Shown: positions 31,007-39,648 of the stretch, piece by piece | Layout: every line of letters starts with the position of its first letter | Numbering within the stretch: the first letter of the stretch is position 1 | Assembly: GCF_011601265.1 (NCBI RefSeq) | Contig: NZ_JAAOLX010000008.1 | Location: 186,001 to 250,000, forward strand | Direction: 5' to 3' | DNA length: 64,000 bases | Source: Iodobacter violaceini | GTDB taxonomy: Bacteria; Pseudomonadota; Gammaproteobacteria; Burkholderiales; Chitinibacteraceae | The notes under the pieces: model-generated | What the model was told of the DNA's origin: nothing | Seen by the model: only the letters and a program-made list of their open reading frames with translations | The model's database searches: none | Translations under genes and position numbers: made by a program

Positions 31007-32044
31007 TTATGCGCGCTTAAACGCAATCACATGATCAATTTCTAAGCGAATACCAATATCCTCGCCTACGGCATGATTGTGGTGACTGGGCACCAGCGAT
31101 AATACTTTCTGACCTGACGGCAGAGCTAAGGTGTAAAGAAATTGCGCGCCACGAAAAGCCTTAGCCAGCACGGTGGCTTTTGTACTGCTTGCATCGTCAT
31201 GCAACACATCATCAGGGCGAACCAGCACATCCGCCGTGCAGCCCAGGCAGCAATCCTCCGGCATAGAGCCATCAATCACACCCAGCTCAATTTTTACTTT
31301 TCCGCCTTCAGCCACTACGCCGGGCAGCAGTACACCTTCGCCAACAAAATCCGCCACAAAACGATCCAGCGGCTTATGGTACAAATCATAAGGCGTGGCC
31401 CACTGGCGGATTTTTCCTTCGGCCATGACCCCTACTTTATCGGCCACGGCAAAAGCTTCTCTCTGATCATGGGTGACTAAAATCGCCGTCATGCCCGCTG
31501 CCTTTAAGATGGCGCGCACTTCCTGCCCCAACCTTTCGCGCAGCTCCACATCTAAATTTGAAAACGGCTCGTCCAGCAATAACAGCTGCGGGCGCGGGGC
31601 CAGTGCCCGGGCCAGTGCCACACGCTGCTGCTGGCCGCCAGATAATTCATGCGGATAACGATGCTCAACATGCCCCAAACCCACCAGTTGCAAAGCATCG
31701 GCCACGCGTTTTTCTTGCTCTGCTTTGCTTTCACCTCTCAGGCCAAAGGCAATATTACCCGCCACAGTAAGGTGAGGGAAAAGCGCGTAATCCTGAAACA
31801 CCATGCCAATCTGACGCTGCTCCGGCGGCAGCATTTTAGCGGCGCTGCTGACTTTATGGCCCGCCAGCGTCATCTCGCCCGCTGCCGGTTTTTCAAAACC
31901 TGCAATAGCCCGCAAAACAGTAGTTTTGCCGCAGCCGGAAGCGCCCAGCAGACAGCCAATTTCGCCCACTTGTAAATGCAGCGATAAGTTTTCCACCACG
32001 GTACGACCGCCAAGGGCAATCGTAAGATCAGATATTTTCAGCAT
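31007..32044 (-). CDS. fbpC: Ferric iron ABC transporter ATP-binding protein
   Basis: 345 aa from MLKISDLTIALGGRTVVENL. The ABC domain has Walker A GASGCGKTTV, signature LSGGQQQRVALARAL and Walker B LLLLDEPFSNLD, with a C-terminal TOBE-like domain (VLVRPDDVLHDD). Energises ferric iron import by FbpB. The open frame runs 26 codons further upstream but that part is Cys-rich and not conserved. It is separated from fbpB by a 175-base spacer with imperfect repeats. Confidence 0.88.
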   Translation of the reverse strand: MLKISDLTIALGGRTVVENLSLHLQVGEIGCLLGASGCGKTTVLRAIAGFEKPAAGEMTLAGHKVSSAAKMLPPEQRQIGMVFQDYALFPHLTVAGNIAFGLRGESKAEQEKRVADALQLVGLGHVEHRYPHELSGGQQQRVALARALAPRPQLLLLDEPFSNLDVELRERLGQEVRAILKAAGMTAILVTHDQREAFAVADKVGVMAEGKIRQWATPYDLYHKPLDRFVADFVGEGVLLPGVVAEGGKVKIELGVIDGSMPEDCCLGCTADVLVRPDDVLHDDASSTKATVLAKAFRGAQFLYTLALPSGQKVLSLVPSHHNHAVGEDIGIRLEIDHVIAFKRA

Positions 32045-32219
32045 ATAAACCTTTAAAACAGACCAGACCAAACCTAAGTTCCGCAGACACGGAGAACACA
32101 AAGAACAACTAAGAGGGGCCACAACTTATATGAAGATTATTCCCCCTCGTGGCTTTCTCCCCGTACTCTGTGTTCTTTGCTTTTCTTATGTTTCTGCAGA
32201 TTTTTTTGACTTCCCTTTA
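32045..32219. repeat. Spacer with ACAC/GAGA-type imperfect repeats between fbpB and fbpC
   Basis: The spacer carries a motif of the form GCAGACACGGAGAACACAAAG near 32084, and in inverse orientation TCTGTGTTCTTTGC near 32169. Related sequence (CCACAGAAAACACAGAGGAG) occurs upstream of fbpB near 33838, with weaker traces upstream of fbpA. It looks like a short dispersed intergenic repeat that can fold on itself. Confidence 0.45.
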
Positions 32220-33815
32220 TCAGTCTTCAGTTTTTCTGACCAGCAGAATCACCGGGATCAGGCCCATCAACACAATAAAGAAACTCGGCAGTGCTGCCCG
32301 CTCCCACATGCCTTCCGAAGTCATTTCAAATACACGCACCGCCAGGGTGTCCCAGCCAAAGGGGCGGGTCATCAGGGTAATGGGCATTTCTTTCATTACA
32401 TCAACAAAGGCAATCAGTAAGGCTGTCAGCAGACCGCCGCGCAGCAGCGGCAAATGCACGCGTCTTAATACCTGCTTTGATGACAAGCCTAAAGACCGGG
32501 CGGCATCTTCCTGATTGCGGGTAATCCGCTGCATGGCGGTATCGATGGGCGCAAAGGCCACAGCCATAAAACGCGCGGCCAGCGCCAGCAGCATCACCGC
32601 CAGAGTGCCTTTTAAAACTTGCGTCGTCACAATGCCAAAGTAAGCCAGCAGAGGGATAAGCAGATTATCCAGCCAGGCAATCGGGATAAACACGCCCACC
32701 GCCAGCACCGTACCCGGCACGGCATAGCCCAGCGTGGCAATACGTACCAGCCAGCGTGTGTCGTGGTAACGGCGCTGCGCATAAACCAGGATCAGACCCA
32801 AGCCCGTGACCAGCAGTGCCGCCATCCCGCCAATGGCAATCGAGCGCAAAATAAACCAGGGATAGCGCTCATCAAAATCAATCGCCCACACGCTTTTTAC
32901 CCAAACCAGCAGTTGAATAAAGGGAATCACAAACGCGATAAGCAGCACCACGCTGCACCAGGCCAGCGCCAGATAGCGCCCAGCACCGTGCAAAACAATC
33001 CGCTCTGCTGATCCGCCACGCACCGCATAATGCCTGCGGCCACGCCCCCATTGCTCGGCCACGGCCAGCGCCAGCACAAACAGCACCAGGATGGATGCCA
33101 GCTGTGATGCGGCAGGCAAATTAAATAAAGAGAACCACGATTGATAAATTGCGGTGGTAAAGGTGTCGTAATTAAAAATGGAAACCGTACCAAAATCGGC
33201 CAGTGTTTCCATCAGCACCAGGAGCACCCCGCCAATCAGCCAAGGCCGCGCCATGGGCAAAGACACCCGAAAAAACGCCATGCGCCTGGACATGCCCAGC
33301 ATTTGCGCGGCCTCTATCCCGCGCTTGCCCTGGGTTAAAAACGCATTTCTTGCCAGCAAATACACATAGGGATAAAACGCCAGGGTGAGCACCAGAATCA
33401 CCCCGCCGGTTGAGCGGATACGCGGAAACCAGGATGAATCCCCTGTCCACTCCCTTAATAGTGTTTGCACCGGCCCGGTAAAATCCAGCAGACCCACCTG
33501 CACAAAAGCCAGCACATAGGCTGGCATGGCCAGCGGCAGCATCAGGCTCCAGGCAAAAAATCGCCGCAGGGGGAATTCACAAACGGCAGTGAGCCAGGCA
33601 AGGGAAACGCCCAGCAGCAGCACACCTGCCGATACACCCAGCATTAAAACAGCGGTGTTTTTCAGCACGCGTGGCAAAACATATTCGGAAAGATGCTGCC
33701 AGACTTCTGGCTGCGGATGCAGAAAAGAAGACAGCACCACCAGCAGGGGGATAAGGGTCAGTAAAGCGATCGGCAGCGTGTACAGCGATCCTTTAGAGAA
33801 CAATTTTTGCATCAT
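32220..33815 (-). CDS. fbpB: Ferric iron ABC transporter permease
   Basis: 531 aa from MMQKLFSKGSLYTLPIALL, a double-length permease with two BPD_transp_1 halves and about 12 membrane spans. Each half has an EAA-type loop (GIEAAQMLGMSRRMAFFRVS and EDAARSLGLSSKQVLRRVH). Such fused permeases are typical of Fbp/Sfu systems. The frame extends 22 codons upstream without conservation. Start could be either of two adjacent ATGs. Confidence 0.9.
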   Translation of the reverse strand: MMQKLFSKGSLYTLPIALLTLIPLLVVLSSFLHPQPEVWQHLSEYVLPRVLKNTAVLMLGVSAGVLLLGVSLAWLTAVCEFPLRRFFAWSLMLPLAMPAYVLAFVQVGLLDFTGPVQTLLREWTGDSSWFPRIRSTGGVILVLTLAFYPYVYLLARNAFLTQGKRGIEAAQMLGMSRRMAFFRVSLPMARPWLIGGVLLVLMETLADFGTVSIFNYDTFTTAIYQSWFSLFNLPAASQLASILVLFVLALAVAEQWGRGRRHYAVRGGSAERIVLHGAGRYLALAWCSVVLLIAFVIPFIQLLVWVKSVWAIDFDERYPWFILRSIAIGGMAALLVTGLGLILVYAQRRYHDTRWLVRIATLGYAVPGTVLAVGVFIPIAWLDNLLIPLLAYFGIVTTQVLKGTLAVMLLALAARFMAVAFAPIDTAMQRITRNQEDAARSLGLSSKQVLRRVHLPLLRGGLLTALLIAFVDVMKEMPITLMTRPFGWDTLAVRVFEMTSEGMWERAALPSFFIVLMGLIPVILLVRKTED

Positions 33816-33961
33816 TAAGAAAACCCAAATCCTGAACCACAGAAAACACAGAGGAGACAGCGCCCCACGAAAAAACCACAATAAGCAGGTTTATCGCTGC
33901 CTTTGGGGGCAAAGATAAGGCACTGGTCTTTAACGCAGCCGTGCAATTTTTATGAAGAGAA

Positions 33962-33991
33962 ACGGGCAAGACAGAAAATCTGCTTGCCCGT
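33962..33991 (-). terminator. Hairpin between fbpA and fbpB
   Basis: A 9-bp perfect stem (33962-33970 with 33983-33991), followed on the minus strand by a pyrimidine-rich stretch, about 85 bases after the fbpA stop. It probably reduces transcription into fbpB-fbpC, giving more binding protein than permease. Confidence 0.6.
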
Positions 33992-34074
33992 ACTATGCAA
34001 CGCCCCACACTCACTTACAAGGAACAAACCTTATTTGCGTGCCTGGCGTTATTTAATTGTAACGTTTGATACGC

Positions 34075-35061
34075 TTAACGATAACCGGCTCTGTCCATCA
34101 GACGTACCGCAGTCGATTGCAACTCACCGGCTTTAGATACATTGATCACATTGGATTTAAACGGCCCCCAGCTTGCAACCAGAGGGGAAGCCTTGATTTT
34201 TGGATTAGCCGGGAATTCCATATCTTTATCAGCATAAAGATTTTGCGCTTTATCTGACGACAGCCATTCAAGCAGCTTAATTGCACCCGCCTGATTTTTA
34301 GCATAACGCGTCACCCCAGCGCCAGACACATTCACATGTACGCCTTCAGCCTGCTGGTTTGCCCAGAAAATGCTGACTGGCAAATTAGGCTGCGCCTCAA
34401 TCAGGCGGCCAAAGTAATAAGTATTGGCAATACCCACATCACACTGGCCTGCTGCAATTGCTTTCAGCATGGCGGTATCGTCCTGAAATACATCAGTCGC
34501 CAGGTTATCTACCCAGCCACGAACAATTTTCTCGGTTTTAGGCTCGCCATACTGGGCAATCATCATACCCACCAAAGACTGGTTGTACACTTTTTTGGAA
34601 GTACGCAGGCACAGCTTGCCTTTCCACTTTGGATTAGCCAGATCTTCATAGCTGGATAAATCGGCAGCTTTTACCTTGTTCTTATTAAAGAACATTGTCC
34701 GGGCGCGCACCGACAGGCCATACCACTCGCCTTTTGGATCGCGTAAATGCGCGGGGATATTGTCATTTAAGGTATTGGACTGAATCGATTTCAACAGCCC
34801 CATTTTAGAAGCCTGCCACAAATTACCTGCATCCACGGTAATCAGGGCATCCGCCGAGGTGTTTTGCGCTTCTGCGCGCAGGCGCTCAAGTAAAGGGCCT
34901 TCTTTATCGGTAAGCAGCTTAACTTCAATACCCGTTTCTTTAGTGAATGCATCCAGTAAAGGCTTTAAGAGCTGTTCATTGCGGGCCGAATACAAAGTCA
35001 CGCTTTCAGCATGAGCAAGAGAGGTAGCAGCAAGCAGGGAGGCAAGTACAAGACGCTTCAC
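34075..35061 (-). CDS. fbpA: Periplasmic ferric iron-binding protein
   Basis: 328 aa from a GTG at 35061 with AAGAAGGA seven bases upstream. Signal peptide VKRLVLASLLAATSLAHA, mature start ESVTLYSARNEQLL. The paired Tyr residues that bind ferric iron are visible in ANTYYFGRL. The open frame extends 51 codons upstream in Cys-rich non-conserved sequence. Captures iron in the periplasm for FbpBC. A Fur-like site lies just upstream. Confidence 0.92.
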   Translation of the reverse strand: MKRLVLASLLAATSLAHAESVTLYSARNEQLLKPLLDAFTKETGIEVKLLTDKEGPLLERLRAEAQNTSADALITVDAGNLWQASKMGLLKSIQSNTLNDNIPAHLRDPKGEWYGLSVRARTMFFNKNKVKAADLSSYEDLANPKWKGKLCLRTSKKVYNQSLVGMMIAQYGEPKTEKIVRGWVDNLATDVFQDDTAMLKAIAAGQCDVGIANTYYFGRLIEAQPNLPVSIFWANQQAEGVHVNVSGAGVTRYAKNQAGAIKLLEWLSSDKAQNLYADKDMEFPANPKIKASPLVASWGPFKSNVINVSKAGELQSTAVRLMDRAGYR

Positions 35062-35581
35062 GGGAAATCCTTCTTTAAAATGTAAACAACACCACAGATG
35101 ATTAGAAACCATTCTCAATTCGCGACAAGAATGACATAGACGCGCACAGAAAGGAAGACACAAATCACTTAAAAGAAGCGGCCGGAGCCACGTTTTCACC
35201 CAGCAACAGATCAAAACTTACACGCTTTCGTCATTACTGAATGGGTTTAGCTCCCCGCAGCGCGCTCTTTTCCACACAATTTTAGGCAAAGCCCGCAAGC
35301 CATGCCGAAAAAGATGCGCTTTGATGAGGCCACAAAGACCTGCCACATGCACAAGCACTTCACTCCCCCGCAGGCTGCAAAGCGGCTGAAGCATGCCAGC
35401 CCCCTGCTCCAAAGCCTTCATGGCATTCATTTTTTCTATACATGTAATTCAAATCATTTAGATATGTCAAATGATCAGTTCAGGCTACGCTGCTGACTTG
35501 CTGGCTCACCGGTTTAAAAACGGCAGCAACTGATTTGCACTTCAAATAAAAAAATGAATCACTACACCACGGGATATATAT
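35062..35581. other. Divergent intergenic region between fbpA and the cytochrome c gene
   Basis: 520 bases. Two overlapping open frames (35218-35430 minus and 35302-35496 plus) show no family features, and I do not regard either as a gene. The region must carry the fbpA promoter (minus) and the cytochrome c promoter (plus). Confidence 0.55.
35101..35120 (-). promoter_or_regulatory. Possible Fur box upstream of fbpA
   Basis: On the minus strand the segment reads AATTGAGAATGGTTTCTAAT. It resembles the TGAGAAT-ATTCTCA type Fur operator on its first half and diverges on the second. It lies about 40 bases before the GTG start, where an iron-responsive operator would be expected. Assigned by eye and by context. 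Confidence 0.35.
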
Positions 35582-35899
35582 ATGAACTTACTCAAACAAA
35601 GCGCATTCGCTTTATCAATCGGCCTGCTGTCGGGCTACTCTTTTGCTGCTGATGGCATGGCGCTGGCGCAAAAAAACAATTGCCTCGCCTGTCACTCGGT
35701 GGACACAAAAATAGTCGGCCCTTCTTATAAAGACGTGGCGCTTAAATATAAAGGCAATGCAGGCGCTTTAAATATGCTGATGGCCAAAGTAAAAAATGGC
35801 GGCGGTGGCGTATGGGGATCGATGCCTATGCCGCCTAATCCACAAATTAATCCGGAAGACATGAAAACGATTGTGAGCTGGGTTCTAAAACAAAAATAA
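35582..35899 (+). CDS. Periplasmic class I cytochrome c (c551 type)
   Basis: 105 aa. Signal peptide MNLLKQSAFALSIGLLSGYSFA, single heme site CLACH at about residues 36-40, and an axial Met in the MPMPPNPQI segment; the Gly-rich GGGGVWGSMPMPP is typical of c551/c5 proteins. A soluble periplasmic electron carrier. It lies 44 bases before the sulfite dehydrogenase gene, so it may take electrons from that enzyme. Confidence 0.9.
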   Translation: MNLLKQSAFALSIGLLSGYSFAADGMALAQKNNCLACHSVDTKIVGPSYKDVALKYKGNAGALNMLMAKVKNGGGGVWGSMPMPPNPQINPEDMKTIVSWVLKQK

Positions 35900-35943
35900 G
35901 CTGAAGCAATTCAAAGCAGGCTATTTATCACAAGGCGCTCATT

Positions 35944-37185
35944 ATGAAAAAAAATGAACATTCATTTTTCAGCAGAAGAACCCTTCTTAAAGGGGGGCTT
36001 GCCTCTGCCGTATCTGCAGGCATGCTTTCCTTTCCTCATAAATCGTGGGCACTTTCAATGCTTGACCAGGGTTTTGAGAACGGGCGAAGGGAATTAGTAC
36101 CCTATCCGCAAAAACATCCATTACTCAGAATCACCACCCGCCCCGTTCATTTAGAAACCCCTTTTTCTTATTTTGATCAGAGCCTGATTACGCCCAATAA
36201 AGCGGTGTTTGTGCGTTACCACCTTGCCAATCACCCGCTTAATATCGACGAAAGCACACATCTTATAAGTATTAAAGGAAATGTAAACCATCCGCTTAAA
36301 CTCAGTATTGCAGATTTAAAACAGCGCTTTAATCAGGTTTCATTCAATGTTGTGATGCAATGCGCAGGAAATGGCCGTGCATTGTTTTCACCCCGCGTGC
36401 CAGGTGCACAGCTCGGCAATGGCTCTATGGCCTGTTTTAAAGTGACAGGCGTCAGGCTGGCTGATGTATTAAAAGCAGCAGGTATTGGCCCCAATGCCAA
36501 GCAAATTAAATACCGGGGGCTGGACGAGCCGGCCTTGCCAGTTACCCCGGCTTTTATTCGCTCTTTGGATATTGATAAAGCATTATCTGATGATGTTTTA
36601 ATTGCATGGGCCATGAATGGTGAACCCCTGCCCATGCTGAATGGATTCCCTGCTCGCTTGGTTGTACCAGGCTATTTTGCCCCCTTCTGGATGAAGCATC
36701 TTTCAGAAATAGAAGTCATCAACACCGAATTTGATGGCTGGTTTGCAAAAGAAGCCTATATGGTTCCGGACACAGAAAACAATGGCATCGCCCCCAATAC
36801 CCCCATTAAAAACAAAATCCCGCTAACCAAACTCAAAGTTCGATCGTTAATTACCAATATCGAAAACGGCAAGAAAATAAAATTAAACAATGGTGAATTA
36901 ACGCTGCGGGGAATTGCTTTTGACTGTGGCAGTGGTATTCGTGCTGTAGATTGCTCTGCCGATGGCGGGAAAACATGGCTTCCAGCCGCACTGGGCAAAA
37001 ACATAGGCCATTATGCCTTCAGACCATGGAGCATCACCCTGAGACAATTGAAAAATGGCCCGGTTAATTTAATGGCAAGGGCAACAGCCAATAGCGGGGA
37101 AATACAGCCATTAGAGCAACCATGGAATCCGGGTGGCTATGCACGCAATGTGGTTGAGCGCGTACATGCGCAGCTTGAATCATGA
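35944..37185 (+). CDS. Molybdenum sulfite dehydrogenase catalytic subunit (SorA-like)
   Basis: 413 aa. Twin-arginine signal at the N-terminus (FSRRTLLKGGLAS), so it is exported folded with its cofactor. The oxidoreductase molybdopterin domain follows (about 90-260), with the Mo-coordinating Cys in VMQCAGNGRALF, and then a Mo-co dimerisation domain (about 285-405). This is the SorA/SoxC layout: oxidation of sulfite to sulfate in the periplasm. The neighbouring SorB-like cytochrome favours SorA. Its stop overlaps the next start (ATGA). Confidence 0.85.
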   Translation: MKKNEHSFFSRRTLLKGGLASAVSAGMLSFPHKSWALSMLDQGFENGRRELVPYPQKHPLLRITTRPVHLETPFSYFDQSLITPNKAVFVRYHLANHPLNIDESTHLISIKGNVNHPLKLSIADLKQRFNQVSFNVVMQCAGNGRALFSPRVPGAQLGNGSMACFKVTGVRLADVLKAAGIGPNAKQIKYRGLDEPALPVTPAFIRSLDIDKALSDDVLIAWAMNGEPLPMLNGFPARLVVPGYFAPFWMKHLSEIEVINTEFDGWFAKEAYMVPDTENNGIAPNTPIKNKIPLTKLKVRSLITNIENGKKIKLNNGELTLRGIAFDCGSGIRAVDCSADGGKTWLPAALGKNIGHYAFRPWSITLRQLKNGPVNLMARATANSGEIQPLEQPWNPGGYARNVVERVHAQLES

Positions 37186-37517
37186 GGCCTGCCATGAAAT
37201 ATCTCAGCCTGATCATCGCACTGTTTGCTTTGATCAACCCGGCACTGGCGCTTGAAATAAAACTCCCGGCCGAAACCAGCATGTATCCCGCCAATGCCAA
37301 CCCGGCTTATGTGACTACACTGCAAAAATGCTTAATTTGCCACTCCGCCGATTACGCTTTATATCAACCCCATTTATCTGAAAAAGAGTGGTTTAAAATC
37401 ACAGAAAAAATGCGCCTCTCCTTTAAAGCGCCCATTACTCAGCAGGAAGCATCACAGATAGCGGCCTATCTTTTTCAAGCTCAACAAGATCGTGTCAGGC
37501 CCGCCCGGCAAAAATAA
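37182..37517 (+). CDS. Sulfite dehydrogenase cytochrome subunit (SorB-like)
   Basis: 111 aa, or 107 from the second ATG at 37194, which starts the signal peptide proper (MKYLSLIIALFALINPALA). One c-type heme site, CLICH, at about residues 50-54. Small monoheme cytochrome that accepts electrons from SorA. Start overlaps the sorA-like stop by four bases. Confidence 0.82.
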   Translation: MRPAMKYLSLIIALFALINPALALEIKLPAETSMYPANANPAYVTTLQKCLICHSADYALYQPHLSEKEWFKITEKMRLSFKAPITQQEASQIAAYLFQAQQDRVRPARQK

Positions 37518-37530
37518 TTCACAAGTGATG

Positions 37531-37557
37531 GAATAAAAATCCGGTGCCATACGTCCA
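37531..37557 (+). promoter_or_regulatory. Candidate ECF sigma-factor promoter
   Basis: GGAATA (37531-37536) and CGTCC (37553-37557) are separated by 16 bases, a spacing and composition typical of ECF-type -35 and -10 elements. It is the only such pair I noticed in the cluster, and it precedes the beta-propeller, NTF2-like, ECF sigma and anti-sigma genes, so autoregulation by that sigma factor is likely. Confidence 0.45.
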
Positions 37558-37613
37558 CCTTTGTAAGAGGCGCTTTGTATACCGCAAGGCCCTTTACTTT
37601 TGACAGGATCGAT

Positions 37614-38633
37614 ATGAAGCACCCTTTTCGTACCACCGCAGCCCATCTGTGTACTGCCCTTTTATCCATGACTTGCAGCTCTGGTTTATGGGCCGCTGAC
37701 ACCAACTCCGTAAAATTTGACAGCCAGATCCGTAACAATTCGCTGGCCCTGAGCCCTGATGAAAGCACGGCGGTCGTCTCTTATAGCGAGCGCCCGGAGT
37801 TGCTTGTTTACGATCTTAAAAAAGGGGAGCTTCGCCAAACCTTACCTGGTTATATCACACCAAGAAATATTGTTTTCGCTCCGGATGGCAAATCGTTTTA
37901 TGTCTCCGACAGCAGCCTTGGTGAAATCATAAAAACAGACACCGCCACCCTGCAAGTCCTGTCGCGCATGGCCGCAGGCCCGGGCGCCTTTGGCACGGCG
38001 ATCAGCAAAGATGGCCAAAATTTATATCTGAACAACCAAGCCTCAAACACTGTCACCCGCTTTGATACCCACAGTGGGCTGGCGCGCAGTGTAATCACCG
38101 GCTTTGCTCAGCCCCGCCAGGGTGTAAAGCTTAGCCCCGATGGCAGCAAACTCTATGTCACCAATTTTCTGGGCGACAAAGTCACAATTATTGACACTAA
38201 GACCGACAAAATTGAGGGGGAGATCAAAGACTTCAGCAAGATTCGCGCAATTTCAATCAGCGCAGACGGCAAGACGCTGTTTGCCGCCAATAGCGGCACA
38301 CACACTCTTGCGGTTGTTGATATTGCCAAACGGGAAATCAAAAACCTCGTTGCTGTTGGCCGCGAGCCTTACGGTGCAGCGCTCTCGCCGGATGGCCGTT
38401 TTATTTATGCGGGCAATCTGGCCGATCAGACCGTTTCGGTGGTTGATATTGCCACTCTGCAGGTAGCGGCCACCATCACCGGCTTTAAGCAGCCGCGCCA
38501 GGCCATTGCATTTACCCGCGACGGCAAACTGGCCTATGTGCTCAATGAAGATCTCAGCATTGCCAAAGTTGACCGCGACAGCCAAAAAATTGTGCAGCAA
38601 ATTGTTGCCCCCCAAAAATCAGCCTCACTTTAA
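37614..38633 (+). CDS. Periplasmic YncE-like beta-propeller protein
   Basis: 339 aa from MKHPFRTTAAHLCTALL, with a signal peptide ending near GLWAAD. Repeated YVTN/NHL-type blades of about 42 residues, for example LSPDGSKLYVTNFLGDKVTI and LSPDGRFIYAGNLADQTVSV, make a seven-bladed propeller. Such proteins bind ligands or partners in the periplasm; the ligand here is unknown. First gene after the ECF-type promoter. Thirteen upstream in-frame codons lie over the leader and are not conserved. Confidence 0.85.
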   Translation: MKHPFRTTAAHLCTALLSMTCSSGLWAADTNSVKFDSQIRNNSLALSPDESTAVVSYSERPELLVYDLKKGELRQTLPGYITPRNIVFAPDGKSFYVSDSSLGEIIKTDTATLQVLSRMAAGPGAFGTAISKDGQNLYLNNQASNTVTRFDTHSGLARSVITGFAQPRQGVKLSPDGSKLYVTNFLGDKVTIIDTKTDKIEGEIKDFSKIRAISISADGKTLFAANSGTHTLAVVDIAKREIKNLVAVGREPYGAALSPDGRFIYAGNLADQTVSVVDIATLQVAATITGFKQPRQAIAFTRDGKLAYVLNEDLSIAKVDRDSQKIVQQIVAPQKSASL

Positions 38634-38712
38634 TTAAGCAGCTTAAGCAAAGCAGGCAATGCCCCGCCCAGCCGGCTGTTTCCACACCCGATAACACACA
38701 GGATTGATCACC

Positions 38713-39132
38713 ATGCTTAAACGCGCCCTTTTACCTGCAGCCCTCATTTTGCTGAGCGCTCATGTTTTTGCCTCGCCCGCAGAAGACAGCCGCGCTCACT
38801 TTCAAAGCATCGCTTCAGGAGATGTTGCACAACTGATGCAAAGCTATACCGAGCAAGCCCAGTTCAACTGGATAGGTGGCCCTATTGATGGCCTCTATGC
38901 GGGCAAAACAGCCATCAGCACGGTATGGAATAAATTCACCCAGGCGCAGGGCACGCAAAAAGTCAGCATCGGAAAACTGGAAGAGTCACTCAACCCCAAA
39001 GGGGCAACCGTCACCGCCAATGTTTTCTTTGAAGGCAAAGCCAACATCAAAGTCCGCTATGTACTGATCTGGCGTGAAGGAAAAATCATCAATGAAACAT
39101 GGCAAATTGATCCACAATTAAATTTTAACTAA
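38713..39132 (+). CDS. Exported NTF2-like (SnoaL-type) protein
   Basis: 139 aa with a signal peptide (MLKRALLPAALILLSAHVFA). The rest has the NTF2-like alpha+beta cone pattern (DSRAHFQSIASGDVAQLMQS, GAISTVWNKF-type helix, VRYVLIWREGKIINETWQID). Function unknown; a small ligand-binding or enzymatic role in the periplasm. It sits directly before the ECF sigma gene. Confidence 0.75.
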   Translation: MLKRALLPAALILLSAHVFASPAEDSRAHFQSIASGDVAQLMQSYTEQAQFNWIGGPIDGLYAGKTAISTVWNKFTQAQGTQKVSIGKLEESLNPKGATVTANVFFEGKANIKVRYVLIWREGKIINETWQIDPQLNFN

Positions 39133-39141
39133 GCGCGTTCC

Positions 39142-39648
39142 ATGCAGTGCGACGAGCGCGAACTGCTGAATATGCTGCCGCGCCTGCGCAGATATGCGCG
39201 GGCGCTGGTGCGGCATAAAGAAGAGGCCGACGATCTGGTGCAAGACACACTGGAACGCGCATGGCTGAAATCCAGCCTGTGGCGAGGGGTTGCTGATATG
39301 CGCGCCTGGCTGTTCAGCATCATGCATAATCTGCACGCTGATGGTGCACGCCGCCCGCGGATTAACACGGTTGAGCTGGATGACAACACCCCGGAAACCC
39401 CTGTTTCTGCCCGGCAAGGAGAACAGCTGGCGATGCGTGATTTACAAGCGGCACTCAATCAGCTGCCCGATGAGCAAAGAGAAGTATTACTACTGGTGGC
39501 ACTGGAAGAAATGGCTTACGCAGATATTGCCAAAACATTAAATATTCCTGTCGGCACGGTGATGTCCCGGCTATCACGAGGCCGTGAGCGCTTACGCATC
39601 GTACTGGAAACACAAGCTAAGCCTGTCCGCTTAAAAATCGTCAAATGA
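39142..39648 (+). CDS. ECF-type RNA polymerase sigma factor
   Basis: 168 aa. Region 2 with RYARALVRHKEEADDLVQDT and WLFSIMHNLHAD; region 4 with LNQLPDEQREVLLLVALEEM and the helix-turn-helix MAYADIAKTLNIPVGTVMSR. Drives the cluster promoter if the assignment at 37531 is right. It ends overlapping the next ORF, its likely anti-sigma factor. Confidence 0.92.
   Translation: MQCDERELLNMLPRLRRYARALVRHKEEADDLVQDTLERAWLKSSLWRGVADMRAWLFSIMHNLHADGARRPRINTVELDDNTPETPVSARQGEQLAMRDLQAALNQLPDEQREVLLLVALEEMAYADIAKTLNIPVGTVMSRLSRGRERLRIVLETQAKPVRLKIVK

Noticed and set aside
35443-35461. Second Fur-like sequence (TGTAATTC-AAATCATTTAG)
   Set aside because: About 11 of 19 matches to the consensus, but it lies 380 bases from fbpA; the candidate at 35101 is better placed.
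35218-35496. Two overlapping short ORFs on opposite strands
   Set aside because: Both Cys/His-rich without family features, in a divergent promoter region; probably chance frames.
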